A stretch of 64,000 nucleotides of DNA from UBA1926 sp002337215. GTDB taxonomy: Bacteria > Planctomycetota > Phycisphaerae > Phycisphaerales > UBA1924. Below the pieces are notes generated by a model. It saw only the letters and a list, made by a program, of their open reading frames with translations, was not told the DNA's origin and made no database searches. Below are positions 24,363 through 33,101 of this stretch, in pieces. Positions within the stretch are counted from its first letter, which is position 1, and every line of letters begins with the position of its first letter. The stretch lies in the NCBI GenBank assembly GCA_963973795.1, contig CAXBAF010000002.1, positions 62,001 to 126,000 on the forward strand. Direction: 5' to 3'. The position numbers and the translations under genes were made by a program.

Positions 24363-26848
24363 ACGGGCGAACCGGCAGCATCATGAGCAGGGTCCGCGGC
24401 GCAATCGCCCGCCGACCCCGGACCGCGATCCTCCTCTACGCCGCCCTCCTCATCGCCTCGCAGCTCACGCAAGCGTTTGATGCCGGCACGAACCGGGGCG
24501 AAGACTCACCCGCCCGGCGTTCCAGAGAAGTTCCCGAGCAACTCGCAGAGTCGCCGACGGATGAGATCGCTCCTCAACGCACGGTCACACTCTCCGCGAT
24601 CGTCTTTGGATCCCAGAACGACCACGACCGTCCTCCGGTCATTCTGCTCCACGGCTCCCCGGGTGACGCGACCAACTTCAGCAGCCTCGGCCCGTTGCTG
24701 GCCGACGCCGGGCGCACCGCCTACGCCCTCGACATGCCGGGGTTCGGCGACTCATCCAAGTGGGTCGGGGATTATTCCGCACGCGCCTACGCACGCTACC
24801 TGCTCGCGTTCATGGACGAACTCGACATCGACCGTGCGCACATCGTGGGATGGTCGAACGGCGGCGCGGTGACCCTGTACGCGTGCGAGCTCGCGCCGAG
24901 CCGAATCGCCTCGGCCACGCTGCTCGCGGCGATCGCCGTACAGGAGACCGAAGGGTCGGGGAGTTTCTTCTTCGAGCACGCGAAGTACGCCGTCGGATAC
25001 ACCGCCATCGTCGTGCTGCCCGACCTCGTGCCGCACTTCGGCCTCCTCGGCCCGCGTTCGTTCCGCCACGCGTTCATCCGAAACTTCTGGGACACCGACC
25101 AACGCCCCCTCCGCGGCGTCATGGAGTCGCTGGAGACCCCAACTCTCATCCTGCACGGCCGGCACGATCCGCTCGTCAGCGACTGGGCCGCCGAGCGGCA
25201 TCACGAGTTGATCCCGACGAGCCTGCTGGTGATGACCGAGCACAGCCACTTCCTCCCGGTCATGCAGCCGGCATTGACCGCGGGGTATCTCGAAGAGCAT
25301 TTCGATCGCCACGACACACCAGGGGTTGCGCCGCGAACAGACTCGCTCATCCTCGAGCCACCAATGGGTGCCCCGTGGTTCCGCACCCTCATCCAGGGGG
25401 TGCGGCACATCTGGTGGCCTCTCCAGATCTCCATCGTCTTCAGCCTCGCCGTTTGCCGACGCGAGTCGACCACCGCGATCGCCGGTCTCCTCGTGGGACA
25501 CAGCACCCTCGACTTCGGCGTCGCCTTCGCCGGCCTGTTCGTCGCACGCATCTTCCGCGACGAACGCACTCGGGGCATCGGCATCGTCAAACGCCCCGCG
25601 TCGCTCGTCAGAGTCCTGCTCTGGTCCGCCCTCTCTCTGCTCATCGCCCAGATCCTGCTGGGGAGCCCGACCCGCATCGGCGAGTCCGGTCTGTTCGTGG
25701 TCATCGCCGCGGTGCTGGGCGTCGCCCTGCTGCTCCACGTCCTCAAGCACCTCCCGAGCCGACAGGGCCGGCGGGGGCTGGTTGTCTCCGTGCGCCGATT
25801 CCTGCACCATGAGTGGTGGCCGAGTTGGGTGCTCTACGCGCTGCTCATCCCCCACTTCGCCCGGCTCGCGATCCGTCACCATTCGCTGACGGTCTGGACC
25901 TGTGTGAACCCGGGGATCCGGCCGGGCGGCGGCATCGTCGGCGAACCCAAAGACGAGATCCTGCGTGCCCTCGACCCGGCGTGCGCACTGACGCAGTTCA
26001 TCGAGCCCCCCCACGCGAGTCGCGCCGACCGCGTGGAATCGGCCCACAAACGCGTGTCCCGCGAGGGATATCCGGTTGTGGTGAAACCCGAGGCTGGGGA
26101 GCGGGGCGACCGCGTCACGGTCGTGCGCACGCTGTCCGAACTGGACTCGGCGCTGCGTTCCATCCCGGGACCCGCGCTCGTGCAGCGGTACCACCCCGGG
26201 CCGACCGAGGTCGGGATCTTCTGGGTGCGCGATCCCGCGACGGTCGGCGCCGAGCGCACTGATGCGCCCCAGGGACAGATCCTCGGCGTGACGCGGAAGG
26301 TGTTCCCCGAGCTGGTCTGCGACGGGGCGCGCACGATCCGCGAGCAGATCCTGACGCACCCTCGCTTCCGGATGCAGGCGGGCGTGTTGTGCGAGAACCT
26401 CGGCGACCGGCTCGGCGAGATCCCGCCGGCGGGGGAACGCATCCGGCTGACCGAACTCGGGAACCACGCGATGGGGTGCCGTTTCGAGGATGGGTCGGAT
26501 CTCGTGACACCCGCGCTGGCTGAGACCGTCGATCGGATGGCGCGTACGTGGCGGGGCGCGGACGGTGAGCCGTTCGACTACGGGCGATTCGATATCCGGA
26601 GCGTCTCGGACGCGAGCGTGCGCCGCGGGGAAGACCTCGCGGTCATCGAACTCAACGGGGTGACGAGCGAGGCGACGAATCTCTACGACCCGTCGTGGTC
26701 GGCGGCGCGCGCTCTCAGGCTGCTCTCACGGCAGTGGTCAGCCGCGTTCGAGATCGGAGCGGCCCGTCGTGCGAACGGGGCTCGGCCTCTCGGGATCGCC
26801 GGGATCGTGCGCTCGATCATCGACGCGCGGCGGCCATCCGCGATGTGA
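24359..26848 (+). CDS. Fusion of alpha/beta hydrolase, membrane helices and ATP-grasp ligase domain
   Basis: 829 residues. A membrane or signal helix (about 22-42) is followed by an alpha/beta hydrolase at about 75-315 with nucleophile GWSNGG, acid in HGRHDPL and histidine in EHSHFLP, a complete triad. About four hydrophobic segments (345-500) come next, then a segment starting WWPSWVLYALLIPHF and CVNPGIRPGGGIVGEPKDEIL, then an ATP-grasp domain (YPVVVKPEAGERGDRVTVV, ALVQRYHPGPTEVGIF, VIELNGVTSEATNLYDP). The C-terminal half matches a family I know as stand-alone carboxylate-amine ligase-like proteins in several phyla. The order hydrolase-membrane-ligase suggests linked hydrolysis and ligation at the membrane; substrates unknown. 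It overlaps the preceding LysA-like gene. Confidence 0.82.
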   Translation: MNGRTGSIMSRVRGAIARRPRTAILLYAALLIASQLTQAFDAGTNRGEDSPARRSREVPEQLAESPTDEIAPQRTVTLSAIVFGSQNDHDRPPVILLHGSPGDATNFSSLGPLLADAGRTAYALDMPGFGDSSKWVGDYSARAYARYLLAFMDELDIDRAHIVGWSNGGAVTLYACELAPSRIASATLLAAIAVQETEGSGSFFFEHAKYAVGYTAIVVLPDLVPHFGLLGPRSFRHAFIRNFWDTDQRPLRGVMESLETPTLILHGRHDPLVSDWAAERHHELIPTSLLVMTEHSHFLPVMQPALTAGYLEEHFDRHDTPGVAPRTDSLILEPPMGAPWFRTLIQGVRHIWWPLQISIVFSLAVCRRESTTAIAGLLVGHSTLDFGVAFAGLFVARIFRDERTRGIGIVKRPASLVRVLLWSALSLLIAQILLGSPTRIGESGLFVVIAAVLGVALLLHVLKHLPSRQGRRGLVVSVRRFLHHEWWPSWVLYALLIPHFARLAIRHHSLTVWTCVNPGIRPGGGIVGEPKDEILRALDPACALTQFIEPPHASRADRVESAHKRVSREGYPVVVKPEAGERGDRVTVVRTLSELDSALRSIPGPALVQRYHPGPTEVGIFWVRDPATVGAERTDAPQGQILGVTRKVFPELVCDGARTIREQILTHPRFRMQAGVLCENLGDRLGEIPPAGERIRLTELGNHAMGCRFEDGSDLVTPALAETVDRMARTWRGADGEPFDYGRFDIRSVSDASVRRGEDLAVIELNGVTSEATNLYDPSWSAARALRLLSRQWSAAFEIGAARRANGARPLGIAGIVRSIIDARRPSAM

Positions 26849-26909
26849 GGGTTCACCATCCGGAGCGTTGCATGTAGGCTGTGGCGCACGCTTTACGAGG
26901 AGATTGCCC

Positions 26910-28364
26910 ATGCGGTTCATATGGTCCATGCTGACGCTGGTGCTCATCGCGAATGTGGCTCCGGCGCAGATCTCGACGCAGGCGCCGGGCAGCCCTCGGG
27001 ACGCGGGCGGGCCGGATCGACCGGGTGCGGCCGGTCTGTCGCGCGGCGTGAACTTCGGGAACATGCTCGAGGCACCCTTCGAGGGAGCGTGGGGCCTATC
27101 GGTCGAAGAGGTCTTCTTCGACAAGGTCGTCGAGGCGGGGATGGACCACATCCGCCTGCCGGTGAGTTGGACGCATCACGCGGATCAATCGCCTCCGTAC
27201 ACGATCGATCCGGCCTTCTTGGACCGGGTCGCGTGGTGCGTCGATCAGGCACAGGCCCGCGGGCTGAAGATCATCGTCAACACGCACCACTACGACGCGC
27301 TCAACGAGGACCCCGCCGCGGAGACGCCACGGGCGCTGGCGATCTGGTCGCAGGTCGCGACACGGTTCGCGGGCGAGCCTCGGACGGGGCGGGGCGCGGT
27401 GTACTTCGAGGTGCTCAACGAGCCGCACGGTGCGTTCAACGCCGACCCGGAACTGTGGAACACCTACCTCGCCCAGGCTCTCGGCGTGATCCGTCAGACG
27501 AACCCGACGCGCTGGGTCATGGCGGGCCCTGTCGGATACAACGCGATCTCGTCGCTGCCGACGCTGGAACTTCCTGATGACACGCGCACGATCGCGACCG
27601 TGCATTTCTACAGCCCGTTTGCGTTCACGCACCAGGGGGCGGAGTGGGTGGACCCGAGCCCCCCGATCGGGACGGAATGGACGGGCGATGCGTACGGGTT
27701 GCTGAGCCCCTGGCAGAACTGGTCGTGGGGAACCACCGTCACACCCATCGACGGCGGGCTCTCGGTCGAATACGAGCAAGGGTGGGCGGGCCTCTACCTC
27801 CGGCGCGAATCTTCGCTCGAGGGGGTGACGCGGGTCCGGGTGTTCGCGGACACGCTGCCCGATGAGAGCCGGGTGCTGAACCTGATCGTCGGGACCGACG
27901 ATCAGGAACAAGTGGTCCGATTGGAGATGGAGATCCGGCCGAGGTGGTACGAGATCGACCTGCCGGGCGGGGCGGCGACGGTAGACAAGGTGATTCTCCA
28001 GAACGCGACGCCAGAGGCGCAGTCCTCATGGCAGTTGAGCCGGGTCGAGGTTGTGACGCAGGACGGATCCACCGAGGCGCTGCTCGGGAGCGAGGCGCAG
28101 GCGGTCGAGGCGTCGATGCGGTCGGCCCGTCGGTGGGCGAAACAGCAGCACGACGGGGCGGGCGTGCCGATGTATCTGGGCGAGTTCGGGGCGTACTCGA
28201 CCGCGGATATGACGAGCCGGGTGCTGTGGACGCGGAGCGTTCGACGAGCCGCGGCACGGAACGGCATGGGCTGGGGGTATTGGGAACTCGCGGCGGGTTT
28301 CGGGTTCTACGACCCGCAGGCCGAGGCATTCCGGGAGACGTTGCTGCGTGCGCTGACGGACTGA
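26910..28364 (+). CDS. Secreted GH5-family glycoside hydrolase with inserted beta domain
   Basis: 484 residues from the ATG at 26910 (CGAGGAGA site); a signal peptide ends at VAPAQ. Cellulase-type GH5 barrel: RGVNFGNMLEAP, HIRLPVSWTHH, IVNTHHYDAL, the acid/base glutamate in FEVLNEPHG near residue 170, HFYSPFAFTHQ, and the nucleophile glutamate in MYLGEFGAY near residue 424. Around residues 287-387 the barrel is interrupted by a beta-rich segment (WAGLYLRRESSL ... VILQNATPEAQ) resembling a carbohydrate-binding jelly roll, after which the barrel resumes. It likely cleaves beta-linked glucans or mannans outside the cell. No dockerin-like tail. A terminator follows. Confidence 0.88.
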   Translation: MRFIWSMLTLVLIANVAPAQISTQAPGSPRDAGGPDRPGAAGLSRGVNFGNMLEAPFEGAWGLSVEEVFFDKVVEAGMDHIRLPVSWTHHADQSPPYTIDPAFLDRVAWCVDQAQARGLKIIVNTHHYDALNEDPAAETPRALAIWSQVATRFAGEPRTGRGAVYFEVLNEPHGAFNADPELWNTYLAQALGVIRQTNPTRWVMAGPVGYNAISSLPTLELPDDTRTIATVHFYSPFAFTHQGAEWVDPSPPIGTEWTGDAYGLLSPWQNWSWGTTVTPIDGGLSVEYEQGWAGLYLRRESSLEGVTRVRVFADTLPDESRVLNLIVGTDDQEQVVRLEMEIRPRWYEIDLPGGAATVDKVILQNATPEAQSSWQLSRVEVVTQDGSTEALLGSEAQAVEASMRSARRWAKQQHDGAGVPMYLGEFGAYSTADMTSRVLWTRSVRRAAARNGMGWGYWELAAGFGFYDPQAEAFRETLLRALTD

Positions 28365-28373
28365 TACCGTCCG

Positions 28374-28423
28374 CCCGATAACCGACTCTCGACCTTTCCA
28401 GTTGGTTCTTGATCGGGTTTTCT
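28374..28423 (+). terminator. Terminator after the GH5 gene
   Basis: CCCGAT (28374-28379) pairs with ATCGGG (28412-28417), and inside it AACCGACT pairs with AGTTGGTT with one wobble. TTTTCT follows. The stem begins ten bases after the stop codon. Confidence 0.6.
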
Positions 28424-28533
28424 CGGCGTTGTTCCGTGTCCAGACTCGGCCGGCGCCTACGCCGGGGGTCTATTTCTGGACCTGTTTCTGAAACAATGCT
28501 GGTAACTGCTCCAGAACTGAGTATGTTTCGGGC

Positions 28534-29787
28534 GTGGCTTCCCGGACAGTTGCACATGCCGAGACCGAGACGACGCCGGGTGGGGCGTTCCAGCGGGACG
28601 TGTACGAATCGACAAGCCTGATCCGGGACCGGTTCTCGAAGATCATCGAGGCCAAGTGCCCGGGCTGCCGGGCGGTGTCGTCGCTGGCCGACGCGTTCGC
28701 GATTCATCGCAAGCTCGCCTGGCAGGTCGGGAAGGTGGCGTACGCGGAGGACCCGTTCACGGCGGCTCGGCACATGCCCTCGGCACGCGGGATCGAGTCG
28801 TGGTTCGCGGCGGCGCACGACAAGGGTGTGGCGGCGGAACTGATCGAGTCGGCCCGCGAGGCGTGGGCACTGTTCGAGGCGCTCAGCGAGCGGCACGCGG
28901 CGAACCAGGCGGAGTTCGAGATGCTGCTTGAGTCGTGCTCGGGCGAGGACGACGCGGCGACGGAGATCCGCTGGCGTCAGCAGGCGTTCCTTGGCAACAG
29001 TTTCACCTGGGGGGCGCGCTGCCGCACGCTGCTGGCGCTGACGGTGCTGATGCCCTCCGAGGACGCGGACCGGCACTTTCACGCGGTGCAGGTGCGCGGG
29101 CTGCTGGGCTACCGGCAGACGAGGCCCGGTGTGCGCTGGATCGTGAACCAATCCGTCGTGACCGACGACAACGCGGCGACGCGGGACACGCTGCAGCGAG
29201 TGCCGCTTGACCCCGACGGCGCCGCGGCGCACGCGGGCGTCCCTGTGCTCCCGGCGTTCTGCTCGGACCCGATGCCGGCGCTCGAGCGGCGGCGGACGCC
29301 CGACGGGATGCTGCACGATGAGTTCGCGCCCGGGCCGGTCGGGCTCTCCGGTGAGCGCACGCTGGTGACCGGCGAGGTGATCCGCAACATCGGCCCGGTG
29401 CACGCGACCGCGGACGACCGAGTCGCGCACTTCGGGTCGGCTGTCCGCACCCCCGCGGAGACGCTGCACCTCGACCTGCTGGTCGCCGAGGGATTGTTCG
29501 GCGATGTGGAGCGGGAGGCGGTCGTCTTCAGCGACCTGGCCAGTCCGGTCGCGTTCGGGGACGAGCACGAGTTGCGGACCTCGGCGCGGGTCGCGCGATT
29601 GGGGCGAGGGCTGGGCATGTCGCAGACGCCCGACATCCCGGGGTACGCGGGACTGTGCGACGCGGTGTGCGGGTTCGCGGGGATCGACCCGGGGGGGTAC
29701 GAGCTTTTCCGCATCCGGCTGGAGTTCCCGCCTGTCCCGACGACGGTGATGGTGCGGCACCCGCTCCTGGAGCCAGGGGAGTTCTGA
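28534..29787 (+). CDS. Unknown protein with possible N-terminal helix-turn-helix
   Basis: 417 residues, GTG start without an obvious ribosome site. Residues about 50-100 (SLADAFAIHRKLAWQVGKVAYAEDPFTAARHMPSARGIESW) look like a helical DNA-binding segment of the repressor type, but I cannot confirm it. A cysteine pair CPGC precedes it. The remainder is mixed alpha/beta with no signal peptide or membrane segment and a C-terminal beta-rich part. It sits alone between the GH5 gene and a PEP-CTERM gene. A transcription regulator with a sensing domain is one reading; the function is unknown. Confidence 0.6.
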   Translation: MASRTVAHAETETTPGGAFQRDVYESTSLIRDRFSKIIEAKCPGCRAVSSLADAFAIHRKLAWQVGKVAYAEDPFTAARHMPSARGIESWFAAAHDKGVAAELIESAREAWALFEALSERHAANQAEFEMLLESCSGEDDAATEIRWRQQAFLGNSFTWGARCRTLLALTVLMPSEDADRHFHAVQVRGLLGYRQTRPGVRWIVNQSVVTDDNAATRDTLQRVPLDPDGAAAHAGVPVLPAFCSDPMPALERRRTPDGMLHDEFAPGPVGLSGERTLVTGEVIRNIGPVHATADDRVAHFGSAVRTPAETLHLDLLVAEGLFGDVEREAVVFSDLASPVAFGDEHELRTSARVARLGRGLGMSQTPDIPGYAGLCDAVCGFAGIDPGGYELFRIRLEFPPVPTTVMVRHPLLEPGEF

Positions 29788-29888
29788 GACAGGCCGGGCG
29801 AGCAGATTCGAACAGAGACGAACAGAACGGTTTGGTGTTTTCTTTCACGATGCCCGTCTCAGCCGGGCGAAGCATGGAGATGTCAGAG

Positions 29889-30593
29889 ATGAAGAACGGA
29901 ACAATGACGATTGGCATGATCTCGGCGATGATGGCCGGTGCTTCGGGGCTCGCGACAGCGGGCACCGTTGTGAGCACTTACGACGATGTCGCCGAGGGCT
30001 TCCAGGGCGCGAGCTGGACCTACAACGGGATCACCTACAGCAACGTGAACAACCGTGACGGGGTCTACGCCGACGGGTCGCCCTTCGCCTCGGGCGACAA
30101 CGGCGACCAGCTGATCATCGAGGACGCGACGCTGCTCTACAACGACTTCCCGACCTGGGGCAGCGCCAACAAGGCGCTCACTTTCGGCACGACCTTCATC
30201 CCGGGGTCGAACCTCTCGATCGGCGCGCTCGTGACGGTGGACATGGACCTGGGCGGCGTCTCGAACAGCGCGAGCATGGAGATCGCGTTCTATGAGAACG
30301 GGCCCTGGATCGGCATCGAGTACCACCTCGACGCCTACCGCAACGGCGCGCTCGTGGGCGGCGATGTGCTGACCATCGCGGGCACCGATCCCAACGCCCG
30401 CGACAACATCGCGTTCGACACCCTGAGCGTTGACGGCGCGGAGTTTGACTCGCTCGTGTTCTACGCGACGCTCAACGGCGAGTACACCGCGCCCCGCGCG
30501 CTGGTGGACAACCTCTCGGTGAACTACATCCCGGCGCCCGGCGCACTGGCGGTGCTCGGCCTGGGCGGCCTGGTCGCCCGTCGTCGCCGCTGA
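29889..30593 (+). CDS. PEP-CTERM-like exported protein
   Basis: 234 residues from the ATG at 29889, nine bases after GGAG. A signal peptide (TIGMISAMMAGASGLATAG) is followed by a beta-rich domain of about 180 residues and a C-terminal sorting tail: PAPGA, a hydrophobic stretch LAVLGLGGLVA, then RRRR. Proteins of this class are processed by an exosortase-type system and delivered to the surface. No exosortase gene is in the window. The last repeat-free terminator-like stems lie 30 and 60 bases downstream. Confidence 0.78.
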   Translation: MKNGTMTIGMISAMMAGASGLATAGTVVSTYDDVAEGFQGASWTYNGITYSNVNNRDGVYADGSPFASGDNGDQLIIEDATLLYNDFPTWGSANKALTFGTTFIPGSNLSIGALVTVDMDLGGVSNSASMEIAFYENGPWIGIEYHLDAYRNGALVGGDVLTIAGTDPNARDNIAFDTLSVDGAEFDSLVFYATLNGEYTAPRALVDNLSVNYIPAPGALAVLGLGGLVARRRR

Positions 30594-30656
30594 GCCGACG
30601 CGGACCGAGAGCCTCTTCCCACGCGCGGCCTCGTGTGTTTTCCGAGGCCGTGAGAC

Positions 30657-30691
30657 ACGGGCGGCGTCGAGCGATCGGCGTCGCCCGTTTT
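30657..30691 (+). terminator. Terminator after the PEP-CTERM gene
   Basis: ACGGGCG (30657-30663) pairs with CGCCCGT (30682-30688), followed by TTT. A second stem, GCGGCCTCG with CGAGGCCGT, lies just upstream (30626-30651). The 353-base gap 30594-30946 otherwise holds only the repeat at 30760. Confidence 0.55.
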
Positions 30692-30759
30692 GCATTGCAT
30701 CGGGAAGTCGCGCGGACGCGCCTTGCCGGCCTGGACGGTGCTCTGTCAAAGCCATACTT

Positions 30760-30844
30760 GGGTGCCACGGAGACGCCGCGACGCGGTTTTCCATGCCGGT
30801 GAGGACCGGATCATGGAGAAGGCTGCGCCGTCTCCATGGCACCC
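30760..30844. repeat. Paired-hairpin repeat GGGTGCC, copy C (intergenic)
   Basis: 85 bp with outer ends GGGTGCCACGG and CCATGGCACCC. The right hairpin has stem CATGGAGA/TCTCCATG around a loop (AGGCTGCGCCG) that is the reverse complement of the core of the rlmN copies (CGGCGCAGCCT). The stem bases differ from those copies but still pair. It shows the family also exists outside genes. Confidence 0.8.
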
Positions 30845-30946
30845 GAGCGTGGGATGGCGATCGCGGGGTGGTGCCTGCAGAGCACCGGGACGGGTGTGGC
30901 ACACGGGGCGTGGGACCGACTCGGATGCCGACTCGAATCTTCCGGC

Positions 30947-31522
30947 TTACTTGCGGAGCTGGCCGAACCGCCCCCAGGGCGAGCGGTCGGTCCGCGTGCC
31001 GGCGACCGGGACGAACCCCGAGACGCGCTCGGCCCGTTCGACAGAGAGGAATGCGTCGGGCGCGACCTCGGCGACGCGCTCGAGCAAGAGGGGGACATGC
31101 CGCCTGCGGACCGGGATGAAGACGATCTCGGCGGGGCCCGCGCGGTCGTGCCCGTCGAGGCGGGTGGCGGTGTAGCCGTGGTCGCGGAGGACACCGGCAA
31201 GTCCGATCTCGGGCGCCTGGTTGATGATGCGGACGACGCGGAAGCCGATCGCGAGGTGGTTCTCGATGGTCATGCCGACGAGGGTGCCTGTCGCGAACCC
31301 TCCCGCGAAGGCGAGGACGGTGAACGGATCGTTGAGGTTGCCGACGACGCCCCCCACGGCGAGGACCCAGATGAGGACCTCGAGAAAGCCGAGCGCGGCC
31401 GACGCGACGCGGTGGCCCGAGATGACCATGATCATGCGCACGGTGCCGATCGACACATCACAGATGCGGGCCGCGAAGACGAGCAGCGGGATCATCCAGT
31501 CGGCGAGTTCGGACATGGGCAT
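30947..31522 (-). CDS. UPF0316/DUF2179-type membrane protein
   Basis: 191 residues with three predicted membrane helices in the first 90 (MIPLLVFAARICDVSIGTVRMIMVISG, LGFLEVLIWVLAVGGVV, FTVLAFAGGFATGTLVGMTIE), then a small soluble domain (GYTATRLDGHDRAGPAEIVFIPVRRR). The DVSIGTVR and NLNDP segments are typical of UPF0316. The C-terminal DUF2179-like domain resembles small ligand-binding domains, but the role of the family is not established. It stands alone on its strand. Confidence 0.88.
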   Translation of the reverse strand: MPMSELADWMIPLLVFAARICDVSIGTVRMIMVISGHRVASAALGFLEVLIWVLAVGGVVGNLNDPFTVLAFAGGFATGTLVGMTIENHLAIGFRVVRIINQAPEIGLAGVLRDHGYTATRLDGHDRAGPAEIVFIPVRRRHVPLLLERVAEVAPDAFLSVERAERVSGFVPVAGTRTDRSPWGRFGQLRK

Positions 31523-31766
31523 GGGGCGGTTCCGTTGAAGAGAGGGGCGTCGCGGTATTGTCGGCGCGGCGAGGGGCCGAGGTTGGCACTTCAGCGTGGG
31601 TGTTTGTTCTCGATTTTCGTTCGGGCGTCAGGAAACAGGGGCAGCACGCGACGAGGACATACCCGGTTGGTGCCACGACCCGACTGCACGGCGCGTCGTG
31701 TCCGCACAGATCGAAGGCTGGGAGCGGGACACCAGACGCCTCTTGCGCGGCGGGCGTTGGCACCGG

Positions 31767-32330
31767 TCAGGGCGATTCGTGGGCGGGATTGGCGATCTCA
31801 TAACGAAGGGCGTCGAGGCCCTCGCAGTCCTCGCGGCCGACGCAGGTCATGCCCAGTTTCTCGATGACGCGGATGGATGCCGCGTTCTCTGGGAGAACGA
31901 GGGCGATGATGCGGTCGAGACCGAGTTCTGGCCCAAGCACGTCGAAGCCGAACGCGAGTGAGGCCCGGCCCGCCTCGGTGGCGTACCCACGGCCCCAATG
32001 CTCGGGGAGGAAGCGGTAGCCGATGTCGACTTCGTCGAGTTCGTCGAGGTACTTGAGGCCGCAGAAGCCGATGAGGGTGCCGGCTGGGGTGCCGGTCGAG
32101 GCGCAGTCTTCACGCAGATAGCAGCCCCATCGGCCGAACCCGTGGGTGTGGAAGTCCGGGTAGTTCTCGATCGCGTCGCGGGCCTGGGTGACGGATTCGA
32201 TGGGGGGCTCGCCGGTGTAGCGGATGACATCGGGGTGGCTGTTGAGCGCGTAGAACGCCTCGGCGTCGGCGGTGGTCATCGCGCGGTGGATGAGGCGGGG
32301 GGTTGTGGGGCCGAGGAGGTGGGGTTGCAT
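31767..32330 (-). CDS. GNAT acetyltransferase, RimJ/RimL type
   Basis: 187 residues with the typical order: TPRLIHRAMTTADAEAFY, HPDVIRYTGE, GFCGLKYLDELDEVDIGYRFLPEHWGRGYATEA (acetyl-CoA binding R/Q-x-x-G-x-A equivalent: RGYATEA), ALVLPENAASIRVIEKLGM. Proteins of this type acetylate N-termini of ribosomal proteins or small amines; the substrate cannot be told. The gap upstream of the next gene is 70 bases. Confidence 0.9.
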   Translation of the reverse strand: MQPHLLGPTTPRLIHRAMTTADAEAFYALNSHPDVIRYTGEPPIESVTQARDAIENYPDFHTHGFGRWGCYLREDCASTGTPAGTLIGFCGLKYLDELDEVDIGYRFLPEHWGRGYATEAGRASLAFGFDVLGPELGLDRIIALVLPENAASIRVIEKLGMTCVGREDCEGLDALRYEIANPAHESP

Positions 32331-32400
32331 GTCTTATGCCGTGTTCAGACGACCTCGAATACCTCAGATTCGAGACCAATTCGAAGCCACCGATTAAACA

Positions 32401-33069
32401 CTATTGCTTCGGCGGCTTAGCGGAACTCGGAGCCTTTCCACCTCGCGTCTCATTTGGCCCAGACGGGGACTTGGGCTGACTCGCCGCGGTCTTCGGGGCT
32501 TTACTGCCTTCGTTCATGACATGGGGCTTATTCTCTACCACCGTATTTCCTCCTGGCATGTTCAGTGCTACGAACAACGATACTGCTGTAAGCCCCAAGA
32601 CAAGCGCCACCAAACCAACCCGATTCCAACGTTCTACCCGTTTGTTGAATGGCAGCGAGGATTGACGTTCTGCTACACGATTCCAGAGTTCGCGCGTTCC
32701 GCCATGCTCAGAGAACGCATCATCTAGAACTTCGCAATATCCATCGTATGCGTCAACTGAATTTCGCATACTCAGGACTGTGGCCACAAGTGAAGCCACG
32801 AGAAATGTCCAGCCAACCACTAGGAGTGGAACGTACGCCAGTGAAACTTGGCTTATTAGCCAGCTGACAGCGGTCCAAGACAGGCCCAACGCACCACCCG
32901 ACAGGGTAATCAGCCACTTGTCAAGATCAGCTTGCTGAGCGAACGAGAACTTGATCAGTACGTTTCGTTCATGAATGTACTTCTCGTAGTCTTTTTCCAT
33001 TGATTGCCGCGAGATGCTCACAGATTTAGAGTGCGAGCGCAGGCGACTAGTCGACAGAGTCTCGTCCAT
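32401..33069 (-). CDS. Two-helix membrane protein of atypical base composition, unknown
   Basis: 222 residues. The soluble N-terminus (SRQSMEKDYEKYIHERNVLIKFSFAQQADLDKW) leads into two close helices (LGLSWTAVSWLISQVSLAYVPLL, VGWTFLVASLVATVLSM), a cytosolic segment, another helix (VGLVALVLGLTAVSLFVAL) and a proline/lysine-rich tail. The DNA is visibly more AT-rich than its neighbours and uses codons rare elsewhere in the window, suggesting transfer. The layout is like SLATT-type or other small membrane effector proteins, but I see no decisive motif and no partner gene. Confidence 0.6.
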   Translation of the reverse strand: MDETLSTSRLRSHSKSVSISRQSMEKDYEKYIHERNVLIKFSFAQQADLDKWLITLSGGALGLSWTAVSWLISQVSLAYVPLLVVGWTFLVASLVATVLSMRNSVDAYDGYCEVLDDAFSEHGGTRELWNRVAERQSSLPFNKRVERWNRVGLVALVLGLTAVSLFVALNMPGGNTVVENKPHVMNEGSKAPKTAASQPKSPSGPNETRGGKAPSSAKPPKQ

Positions 33070-33101
33070 GAATCGAACCTAGCAGGTTCCGTGATTCTTG
33101 G

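Noticed and set aside
27739..29760. A 673-codon frame antisense to the GH5 gene and its neighbour
   Set aside because: It crosses a terminator and two plus-strand genes; arginine-rich without domains.
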